A stretch of 64,000 nucleotides of DNA from contig NZ_BSPC01000075.1 of the NCBI RefSeq assembly GCF_030160835.1, positions 1 to 64,000 on the forward strand. Reading direction: 5' to 3'. Made by a program: the position numbers and the translations under genes. The first letter of the stretch is position 1. The number at the start of each line of letters is the position of its first letter. The notes under the pieces were generated by a model. That model saw only the letters and a list, made by a program, of their open reading frames with translations. It was not told where the DNA came from and made no database searches. Origin of the DNA: Labrys miyagiensis. Its GTDB lineage: Bacteria > Pseudomonadota > Alphaproteobacteria > Rhizobiales > Labraceae. This document shows, piece by piece, positions 57,858 to 64,000 of the stretch.

Positions 57858-59384
57858 ATGCCAAGCGGCACCCCGCGATTGCAGATGCAGGGCATCGGGA
57901 AGTCCTTCGGCGGCGTTCCCGTGCTGTCGCAAGCGGATCTCGTCGTGGAAGCCGGCGAGGTCGTGGCGCTGCTGGGCTCGAATGGCGCCGGCAAGTCGAC
58001 CCTGATGAAAATCCTCACCGGCGTCTATTCGCGCGACCAGGGCTCGATCCTGGTCGACGGGCAGCCGGTGCTGTTCACCGCGCCAAGCCAGGCGGTGGCC
58101 GCGGGCATCCGCCTGCTGCCGCAGGAAATCTCCGTCATGCCCGACATGACGGTGGCCGAGAACATCTTCCTCGGCGAGCTGCCGATGAAGCGCAGCCTCG
58201 GGTTCTCCGTGGTCGATGATGCCGTCATGCGCCAACGTTCGCGCCAGCTGCTCGACCAGCTCGGCTTCGGCTCGATCGATGTTGACAGGCCCGTCAAACG
58301 CCTGCCGGTGGCCGAACAGCGCATCGTCGAAATTGCCCGTGCCTTGGCGGGGGATGCCTCCGTGCTGATCATGGACGAGCCCACCGCCGCGCTCACCGAG
58401 CAGGAGGCGCAGATGATCTTCCGTATCATCCGTCGCCTCAAGGAGCAGCAGGTCTCGGTGATCTATATCTCTCACCATTTGTCGGAAGTCTTTGAAATAT
58501 CTGATTCAATTGCCGTCCTGCGTGACGGGCGCAATGCCGGCACTTTCATCACCGCCCATACCAGCCGCGACGAGGTGCTCACCGCCATGCTCGGCAATGC
58601 GGTGGGCGATCTCTATGTCACCAAGGCGGATGATGCTTTCGGCAAGGACGTGCTGACGGTCGCCGGCCTCGCCGTGCCGGACAAACTCTCCGACATCTCC
58701 TTCTCGATCCGTGCCGGCGAGATCCTCGGCGTGTTCGGCCTAGTGGGCTCCGGCGTCGAGGTGCTGGGACGCGCGCTGTTCGGCGTGCTCGGACCGCTCC
58801 AGCAAGGCACGGCGACGCTTGCCGGCAAGCCCTACCATCCGCGCTCGCCGATGGAGGCGAAGCAGGCCGGCGCCGGCTTCGTCGCAGCCGAGCGCAAGAA
58901 GGAAGGCATCATCGCCGACCTCACAGTGCGCGAGAACATCGTGCTGCCCTTCCAGGAGCGCTTCGTGCACTGGGGCAATGTTTCGCGCGCGGCGGAGGAC
59001 AGACAGGCGAAACACTGGATCCAGGGGCTGGGTATTCGCACGCGTGGGCCGGAGCAGCGGATCCGCACACTTTCCGGCGGCAACCAGCAGAAGGTCTGCA
59101 TCGCCCGCTGGCTGGTAGACGGCATCCAACTGCTCATCCTCGAGGAGCCGACGCGCGGTGTCGACGTCGGTGCCCGCAAGGAGATCTACGCCAAGCTGCG
59201 CGACCTCGCCGACCGTGGCTTTGCCGTCTTCGTGCTGTCCTCCGACGTCGAGGAGGTCGCCGGTGTGTCCGACCGCTCCCTCGTGCTCGACCGCGGCCGC
59301 ATCGCCGGCAGCTTCAGCCGTGGCGCCATGCCGGCGGACCTGATGGCGGCCACCAGTTCCGATCCCGCTTTCCACGACGCCTGA
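57858..59384 (+). CDS. Sugar ABC transporter ATP-binding protein, RbsA-type
   Basis: A 508-residue protein with two ATPase domains. The first has Walker A GSNGAGKST (40-48), the atypical signature LPVAEQRIVEIARAL and Walker B VLIMDEPTAALTE. The second lacks a full Walker A (GLVGSGVEVLG instead), has the classical LSGGNQQKVCIARWL signature and LLILEEPTRGVDVG. This one-active-plus-one-degenerate layout is the norm for RbsA-like proteins. ATG 57858 is preceded by AGGAGT. It is translated after the binding-protein gene and before the permease. Confidence 0.95.
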   Translation: MPSGTPRLQMQGIGKSFGGVPVLSQADLVVEAGEVVALLGSNGAGKSTLMKILTGVYSRDQGSILVDGQPVLFTAPSQAVAAGIRLLPQEISVMPDMTVAENIFLGELPMKRSLGFSVVDDAVMRQRSRQLLDQLGFGSIDVDRPVKRLPVAEQRIVEIARALAGDASVLIMDEPTAALTEQEAQMIFRIIRRLKEQQVSVIYISHHLSEVFEISDSIAVLRDGRNAGTFITAHTSRDEVLTAMLGNAVGDLYVTKADDAFGKDVLTVAGLAVPDKLSDISFSIRAGEILGVFGLVGSGVEVLGRALFGVLGPLQQGTATLAGKPYHPRSPMEAKQAGAGFVAAERKKEGIIADLTVRENIVLPFQERFVHWGNVSRAAEDRQAKHWIQGLGIRTRGPEQRIRTLSGGNQQKVCIARWLVDGIQLLILEEPTRGVDVGARKEIYAKLRDLADRGFAVFVLSSDVEEVAGVSDRSLVLDRGRIAGSFSRGAMPADLMAATSSDPAFHDA

Positions 59385-59392
59385 GAGACCCC

Positions 59393-60361
59393 ATGGCCCA
59401 GCAATCCGGTACGATGACATCGATGCTCGCCAAGCCATGGGCCGGCGTGGCCGTGCTCCTGGTGCTCTATCTGTTGATCATCGCGGTCTTCTCGCTGCTC
59501 TCGCCCTTCTTCCTCGACTGGCGGAACATGCTGACCATCGGCGCCACCGTCGCCTATATGGGTCTGATGGCGGCGCTCGGCACGCCACTGATCATCGCCG
59601 GCGGGCTCGATTTGTCGGTGGCCGCCATTGCCGGCCTGACCGGCGTGGTGATCGCATTGCTTTACAGCGCGGGGCTGAACATCTGGGTTGCCGCCTTTTG
59701 CGCTCTCCTGGTGGCGGCAGCCATCGGCGGCTTCAACGGACTGCTGACCACGCGCCTGCGCATGAATCCCTTCATCGTCACCCTTGGCGTGATGTCGATC
59801 GTCTCGGGCTCCGCCTTGGTGCTCACGGGCGGCCTGACAAAGCCGCTGATGGTGGGCAGCTTCAACTGGGTCGGCAGCGGGCGGTTCCTCACCATCCCGG
59901 TGCCGCTGATCCTGATGCTGATCACCTTCCTGGTGCTCTGGCTGGTGCTGACACGCAGCAAGTTCGGGCGCTTCGTCTACGCTACAGGTGGCAATCCGGA
60001 AGCCTCGCGGCTGATCGGCGTGCCTGTGGTGAAGACACTGATGATCCTCTACGTGCTCTCCGCCTTGTCGGGCGGCTGCGCGGGCATCATCCTGGCCGCC
60101 CAGCTCGGGGCGGCCGGGCCTGCCGCTGCGGCCCAGAATCTGCTCACGGTGATCGCCGCCATCATTCTCGGCGGCACCTCGCTGATGGGCGGGCGCGGCA
60201 GCGTCTGGGGCACGCTGCTGGCGGTGCTGATCCTCGGCACGCTCAACAACGGCCTGACGCTGCTCGGCATTTCGAGCTTCTGGCAGGACATCACCCGCGG
60301 TGTCGTGCTGCTGCTGGCCGTCGGTCTCGACCAGTTCAGAACCCACGCGCTGGGCGATTGA
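59393..60361 (+). CDS. Sugar ABC transporter permease, RbsC-type
   Basis: A 322-residue membrane permease (BPD_transp_2 family) with about eight to ten helices. Typical motifs: GTPLIIAGGLDLSVAAIAGL, NGLLTTRLRMNPFIVTLGVM, GRFVYATGGNPEASRLIGVP and NLLTVIAAIILGGTSLMGGR then GSVWGTLLAVLILGTLNNGL. It begins nine bases after the ATPase gene. With the binding protein and ATPase it forms a complete RbsBAC-type importer for a pentose, polyol or similar compound. Confidence 0.95.
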   Translation: MAQQSGTMTSMLAKPWAGVAVLLVLYLLIIAVFSLLSPFFLDWRNMLTIGATVAYMGLMAALGTPLIIAGGLDLSVAAIAGLTGVVIALLYSAGLNIWVAAFCALLVAAAIGGFNGLLTTRLRMNPFIVTLGVMSIVSGSALVLTGGLTKPLMVGSFNWVGSGRFLTIPVPLILMLITFLVLWLVLTRSKFGRFVYATGGNPEASRLIGVPVVKTLMILYVLSALSGGCAGIILAAQLGAAGPAAAAQNLLTVIAAIILGGTSLMGGRGSVWGTLLAVLILGTLNNGLTLLGISSFWQDITRGVVLLLAVGLDQFRTHALGD

Positions 60362-60379
60362 AGGCTGAGGGATTGAATC

Positions 60380-61096
60380 ATGGCCGAGCCAGAGGAATTC
60401 CTGCCGATCGAGCGAAGTTCCATCGCCGAGCAGGTCGCCAAGAAGCTGCTGGATCTGATCCGCACGCGCAACCTCAAGCCCGGCGACATGCTGCCGACCG
60501 AGCGGGATCTGGCGGCGATGATGCAGGTCAGCCGCCCCAGCGTGCGCGAGGCGATTCGCGGCCTGCAGATCCTGGGCGTGATCAGGGTGCGGCAAGGCTA
60601 CGGCATCTATGTCTCGCCGCTCGATGCCGCCGACCTGCTCGGCCCACTGCAGTTCCTGCTCACGCTCAATGCCGAGAATATCAATGCGCTCTATGAGATC
60701 CGCCGACTCGTCGATGTCGGCATCGCCCGCCTTGCCGCCGAGCGTATCTCGACGCCCGATCTCCTGCGCTTGAAGCAGCTGGTCGTGGTGCAGCGCGATC
60801 TTCTCTACGATCCGCTCAGCTTCCGCGCCTCCGACCTCAAATTCCACACCATCATCATGGAGGCGACGGGCAACCCCTTCATGGTGCGCACGGCGAGCTC
60901 CCTCTATCTGCTGGGCGCGGAATATCGCCGCCTCGCCTCGGAAACGCCGGGGGTGCTTCGCCAATCCCTGGCCGATCACGAGGTGATCGTGGCCGCGCTC
61001 GAGAAGCGCAATGGCGAGGCCGCCGCCAAGGCGGTCGAAGACCATCTGCACAATGTCCACCGCTCCACCGTCGATGCCATGGAGAAGGATCAATGA
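60380..61096 (+). CDS. FadR-subfamily GntR transcription regulator
   Basis: A 238-residue regulator. The N-terminal winged HTH is IAEQVAKKLLDLIRTRNLKP, then PTERDLAAMMQVSRPSVREA and IRGLQILGVIRVRQGYGIYV. The C-terminal half is an all-helical FCD domain (ALYEIRRLVDVGIARLAAER, DLKFHTIIMEATGNPFMVRT, DHEVIVAALEKRNGEAAAKA) with the histidines that bind a metal and a small acid ligand in this subfamily. It sits inside the ABC/dehydrogenase operon and probably controls it; the effector is unknown. Confidence 0.94.
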   Translation: MAEPEEFLPIERSSIAEQVAKKLLDLIRTRNLKPGDMLPTERDLAAMMQVSRPSVREAIRGLQILGVIRVRQGYGIYVSPLDAADLLGPLQFLLTLNAENINALYEIRRLVDVGIARLAAERISTPDLLRLKQLVVVQRDLLYDPLSFRASDLKFHTIIMEATGNPFMVRTASSLYLLGAEYRRLASETPGVLRQSLADHEVIVAALEKRNGEAAAKAVEDHLHNVHRSTVDAMEKDQ

Positions 61097-62139
61097 CGAG
61101 GAAAGCGCGTATCGGCGTGATCGGGGCCGGCTGGTGGGCCGCCGTCAACCACATCCCGGTGCTGAAGGCCAATCCCGATTGCGAGATCGTCGCGGTCAAT
61201 CGCCTCGGCGCCGCCGAACTCCAGGAATTGCAGAGGAGCTTCGACATTCCGCTCGGCTTCGAGGATTGGCGGCAGATGCTGGATGAGGTGCCGATGGATG
61301 GCGTCGTCGTCGCCTCGCCCCACACGCTCCATCACGAACACGCGGCGGCGGCGCTGGCGCGGGGCTGCCATGTCGTGGTGGAGAAGCCGCTGACCACCAA
61401 CACCGAGGATGCGCGGGACCTGGTACGCCGCGCCATCGATGCCAGGCGCGAGATCATCGTGCCGACCGGCTGGAACTTCAAGGACTGGACCGAGAAGGCG
61501 CGCGAGCTGGTGCAGGACGGCGAGATCGGCGAGATCCAGCACGGCGTGCTGCAGATGGCCTCGGCGCTGGAGGACCTCTTCGCCGGCCAGCCGATGAAGG
61601 AGACGGAGGGCCAGATGTTCCGCCCACCGGCCTCGACCTGGGCCGATCCGAAGAAGGCCGGCGGCTATGGCTGGGGCCAGCTCGTCCATGCGCTCGGCCT
61701 GTTCTTCCGCATCACCGAACTGGAAGCAGCGGAAGTCTTCGCTGCCACCGGCAAGTCGCCTGCCGGGGTCGATTACTACGATGCCGCCGTGCTGCGCTTC
61801 GTGAACGGGGCCACGGCTTCGATTTCGGGCGCCGCCACCGTGCCGAAGCATCGCGGCTTCCAGATCGACCTGCGCCTGTTCGGCTCGGAGGGCATGCTCC
61901 TGCTCGACATCGAACGCGAGCGCCTGGAAGTGCGCCGCCGCGACGGGCGCGACATCGTGGTGCCGCTGGCGCCAGGCGAGGGCGGCTATAGCTGCGAGGC
62001 TCCGCTTACCACCCTGGTCGATCTCTGCCTCGGACGCCCCGTCACCAATCGCTCGCCCGGCCATACCGGTATGCGCGCGGTGGAAGTACTCGACGCCCTC
62101 TACCGCTCCGCAGCCTCGGGACGGATGGAGACTGTGTGA
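61093..62139 (+). CDS. Gfo/Idh/MocA family dehydrogenase
   Basis: A 348-residue NAD(P)-dependent oxidoreductase. The Rossmann fold has IGVIGAGWWAAVNHIPVLKA, and the catalytic-lysine motif is VVVEKPLTTNTEDARDLVRR. The C-terminal domain shows GGYGWGQLVHALGLFFRITE. Family members oxidise a hydroxyl of a sugar or inositol, usually to a keto compound. Its start overlaps the regulator stop (ATGA), and it overlaps the isomerase gene, so the genes are translated together. The substrate is probably the compound imported by the ABC system. Confidence 0.92.
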   Translation: MTRKARIGVIGAGWWAAVNHIPVLKANPDCEIVAVNRLGAAELQELQRSFDIPLGFEDWRQMLDEVPMDGVVVASPHTLHHEHAAAALARGCHVVVEKPLTTNTEDARDLVRRAIDARREIIVPTGWNFKDWTEKARELVQDGEIGEIQHGVLQMASALEDLFAGQPMKETEGQMFRPPASTWADPKKAGGYGWGQLVHALGLFFRITELEAAEVFAATGKSPAGVDYYDAAVLRFVNGATASISGAATVPKHRGFQIDLRLFGSEGMLLLDIERERLEVRRRDGRDIVVPLAPGEGGYSCEAPLTTLVDLCLGRPVTNRSPGHTGMRAVEVLDALYRSAASGRMETV

Positions 62140-62972
62140 TGACCAGGAAGACTTCCACCATGAAACTTTCCCTGACCTCCTGGTCCCTACGCGCCTGCAG
62201 CCTCGACGAGGCGGCGGCGATCTCCAGGGCGCTCGGCATCAACGCCCTCGACATCGGCTATTTCTACGGGCCGGCGCTCGACAAGGCCGAGTTGCTCGCC
62301 CATCCCGGCAAGGCCGCCGAGCGCGTGCGTGGGCTCGGCATCGACCTGCCGAATTTCTATCATCTGTTCGGCTCAACCCTCTCGGACCGCAATCTTGCGA
62401 ATCCGGCCAACCGCGAGGCCAACGAGGCGGATCTCAAGATCGTCGCCGGTTTTTGCAAGCGGGCCGGCATCCCCACCATCTTCGTGCTGCCGGGCGTGTG
62501 CAATCCTGGGCAGGGCCGGGCGGTGGCGCTGAAGGAATCGGCCGAGAGCCTGCGCCGCCTGCTGCCGCTCGCACAGGATCAAGGCGTACAGCTCACCATC
62601 GAGCCGCATGTGCATTCCTTCCTCGAGAGCCCCCAGCTCGTGCTCGACCTCCTCGGCGCGGTGCCAGGCCTCAAGCTCACGCTCGACTACGCCCATTTCG
62701 TCTGCATGGGCTGGCGGCAGGACGAGATCGATGCGCTCGCGCCGCACGCCGCCCATGTCCATCTGCGCCAGGCCAGGCCCGGGGCGCTGCAGACCAAGGT
62801 GCATCAGGGCACCATCAATTTCGAGGCGCAACTCGCCACCCTGCGCGACGCGGGCTACAGCGGCCGCCTGTCGCTCGAATATGTACACCAGGACTATATG
62901 GACACCCTTCATGACGATGTGCTCACAGAGACGATCGTGTTGCGCGACCAGGTGAAGGCGTGGCTGTCATGA
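62139..62972 (+). CDS. Sugar phosphate isomerase/epimerase (TIM barrel, AP-endonuclease 2 fold)
   Basis: A 277-residue TIM-barrel protein. Residues such as KLSLTSWSLRACSLDEAAAI at the start, TIEPHVHSFLESPQLVLDLL (metal-binding Glu and His), LTLDYAHFVCMGWRQDEIDA, HAAHVHLRQARPGALQTKVH and YSGRLSLEYVHQDYMD in order match the xylose-isomerase-like/AP-endonuclease 2 family. These enzymes isomerise or epimerise keto sugars, and some cleave keto-glycosides made by Gfo/Idh partners. It could start at ATG 62139 (coupled to the dehydrogenase stop) or 62160, nearer the homologous start. Confidence 0.9.
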   Translation: MTRKTSTMKLSLTSWSLRACSLDEAAAISRALGINALDIGYFYGPALDKAELLAHPGKAAERVRGLGIDLPNFYHLFGSTLSDRNLANPANREANEADLKIVAGFCKRAGIPTIFVLPGVCNPGQGRAVALKESAESLRRLLPLAQDQGVQLTIEPHVHSFLESPQLVLDLLGAVPGLKLTLDYAHFVCMGWRQDEIDALAPHAAHVHLRQARPGALQTKVHQGTINFEAQLATLRDAGYSGRLSLEYVHQDYMDTLHDDVLTETIVLRDQVKAWLS

Positions 62973-63766
62973 GCGGGCAGGACATTGCAATCGTCGTCGG
63001 CGGCCTGGGCGGTATCGGCGCCGCCATCGTGCGCAAGCTCGGCAATGATGGCTTCCACGTCGTCTGCGCCGATCGTGCCGGAGCACCAGGCCGGCCGGGG
63101 GAGGAGGCGCCTGAGAGCGTCGATATCGACATCACCGACCCCGCTTCCGTGGAGGCGGCGTTCGCTACGGTGGAGGGCCGGCATGGCCGCCTCGACGTGC
63201 TGGTCAATGCCGCCGGCATTCACATGCAGAAGCTGCTGGTCGATACCGATCCCGACGATTGGGATCGCATCCAGCGCGTCAACACGCGCGGACCGTTCCT
63301 GACCTGCCGAGCCGGCGCGAAGATCATGATGCGGGCAAGGCGGGGACGCATCGTCAACCTCACCACCCGGCTCGGCTTCGGCAATCCCTATTCCTCAGCC
63401 TATATCGCCTCGAAGAACGCGCTCTGGGGCTTGACCCAGTGCCTTGCCGTCGAGCTCGCCGGCTACGGCATCACAGTCAATGCGGTGGCGCCCGGCCATG
63501 TCGGACCGGGGACCGGCATGGAGAAGCAGTTCCGCGAGAAGGCCGAGAAGCTCGGCATGAGTTGGGAGGACTTCGAGGCGCAGGTGATCAAGACCATCCC
63601 CGTTGGCCGCTGGTGCCGGCCGGAGGACGTCGCCGCCGCCGTCTCCTGGGTGGCTTCGCCGGCGGCCTCCTTCGTGACGGGCGAGACCATCAACGTCACC
63701 GGCGGCTTCGTCGGCTATGGCCTGGCGCCACCGGTGGAGGAACGCTTCACGGGAGGGCCGGCCTGA
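62969..63766 (+). CDS. SDR family dehydrogenase
   Basis: A 265-residue short-chain dehydrogenase. The cofactor loop is VVGGLGGIGAAIVRKLGNDG, a variant where TG is replaced by VGG. VLVNAAGIHMQ, the catalytic Ser-Tyr-Lys area SSAYIASKNALWGLTQCLAV and GETINVTGGFVGYG all fit. It may act on the keto or hydroxy acid in the same pathway as the neighbouring Gfo/Idh enzyme. It overlaps the isomerase by four bases (ATGA) and shares a base with the next gene (TGATG). Confidence 0.9.
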   Translation: MSGQDIAIVVGGLGGIGAAIVRKLGNDGFHVVCADRAGAPGRPGEEAPESVDIDITDPASVEAAFATVEGRHGRLDVLVNAAGIHMQKLLVDTDPDDWDRIQRVNTRGPFLTCRAGAKIMMRARRGRIVNLTTRLGFGNPYSSAYIASKNALWGLTQCLAVELAGYGITVNAVAPGHVGPGTGMEKQFREKAEKLGMSWEDFEAQVIKTIPVGRWCRPEDVAAAVSWVASPAASFVTGETINVTGGFVGYGLAPPVEERFTGGPA

Positions 63767-64000
63767 TGAAAGACCTGCGACGCGGCGGCCTCGACCGCCT
63801 CACCATCGAGGACATCGTCGCGCCGGGTTTCTCCACGCCCTGGGACGCGCCGATGGTACCGTCCTTTCCCTTCACCTTCCGCAATGTCGAGGTGCTGACT
63901 TTGGTCTGGCGCACGACGGAGGCTGCCGTGGCACGGCTGCTGCCGCCACCGCTGGAGCCGACCTCGGATGCGGTGCTCGCCCATATCTACCGCATGAACG
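63766..64000 (+). CDS. Acetoacetate-decarboxylase-family protein (5' part only)
   Basis: The first 78 residues are visible before the window ends. APMVPSFPFTFRNVEVLTLV then WRTTEAAVARLLPPPLEPTS, followed by DAVLAHIYRMN, resembles the start of the acetoacetate decarboxylase fold, whose catalytic lysine would lie beyond the edge. Family members decarboxylate beta-keto acids or, in newer cases, act as aldolase-dehydratases. Its place after the dehydrogenases suggests that it handles a keto acid made in the cluster. The 3' end is missing. Confidence 0.8.
   Translation, partial: MKDLRRGGLDRLTIEDIVAPGFSTPWDAPMVPSFPFTFRNVEVLTLVWRTTEAAVARLLPPPLEPTSDAVLAHIYRMN

Noticed and set aside
59186-61093. 635-residue minus-strand frame opposite the ABC and regulator genes
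   Set aside because: Composition rich in His, Gln and Arg without motifs; the plus-strand genes all have complete family signatures.
1-64000. tRNA, rRNA, transposase or prophage genes
   Set aside because: None were recognised on either strand. Short tRNA-like pieces were not convincing; tRNAscan and a repeat search would settle this.

Overview
This 64-kb, GC-rich window carries about 75 protein genes and is chromosomal DNA of an alphaproteobacterium, most likely order Hyphomicrobiales (Rhizobiales). The support is the gene types and local orders: ald divergent from an Lrp/AsnC regulator; pdxH, fabI, a histidine phosphatase, aroC and a J-domain protein close together; uvrC-pgsA-moaD-moaE; a Nudix gene followed by a TIGR02301 gene; an Omp25-type porin; a short DUF1127 protein; and the NiCoT/DUF1007 pair. 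I see no rRNA, tRNA, CRISPR array, transposase or prophage. A genus cannot be named from this sequence.

Layout. 0.1-6 kb: a ParD/ParE-type toxin-antitoxin pair, a GlcD-type FAD dehydrogenase, a BKACE-family enzyme, and an SRAP homologue that has lost its catalytic residues, divergent from a Nudix hydrolase. 6-17 kb: HDAC-like hydrolase, SDR and acyl-CoA dehydrogenase, TsaC/Sua5, a sulfotransferase-like protein with a DUF1232-like tail, ald/aldR around a perfect palindrome, RibB with an N-terminal HTH, and a small sigma/anti-sigma pair. 17-24 kb: nickel/cobalt exporter with DUF1007, 2H phosphoesterase, gamma-glutamyltransferase-like enzyme, allantoinase PuuE and an esterase. 24-41 kb: L,D-transpeptidase, small envelope proteins, PdxH, FabI, AroC, J-domain protein, two PsiF-like paralogues, MBL hydrolase, cold-shock protein, a WYL regulator divergent from a DMT transporter, and an Omp25-like porin. 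41-54 kb: SDR, EVE protein, uvrC-pgsA-moaD-moaE, threonine ammonia-lyase, a caspase-like protease with two LprI-like repeats, MATE and MFS exporters. 56-64 kb: an RbsBAC-type ABC transporter followed head-to-tail by a FadR-type regulator, Gfo/Idh/MocA dehydrogenase, TIM-barrel isomerase, SDR and an acetoacetate-decarboxylase-family gene cut by the window edge, with an enolase-superfamily gene facing it. This reads as one carbohydrate or polyol catabolic unit whose substrate is not identifiable here.

The most striking non-coding feature is a large set of palindromic intergenic repeats. Five loci share flanks around a short hairpin whose stem sequence differs between copies but stays paired, and they lie immediately beside stop codons. 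Other families (GTGCCGGTCTTC..., CGTCATTGCG..., GTCATTCC...GGAATGAC, TTGCGATTCT.GGTGATTCG) occur two or three times each. One copy lies between the binding-protein and ATPase genes of the ABC operon, and one supplies the start codon of the nickel transporter.

Clear operator-like palindromes lie in front of the toxin-antitoxin pair, between ald and aldR, upstream of ribB, and between the WYL regulator and its divergent transporter.
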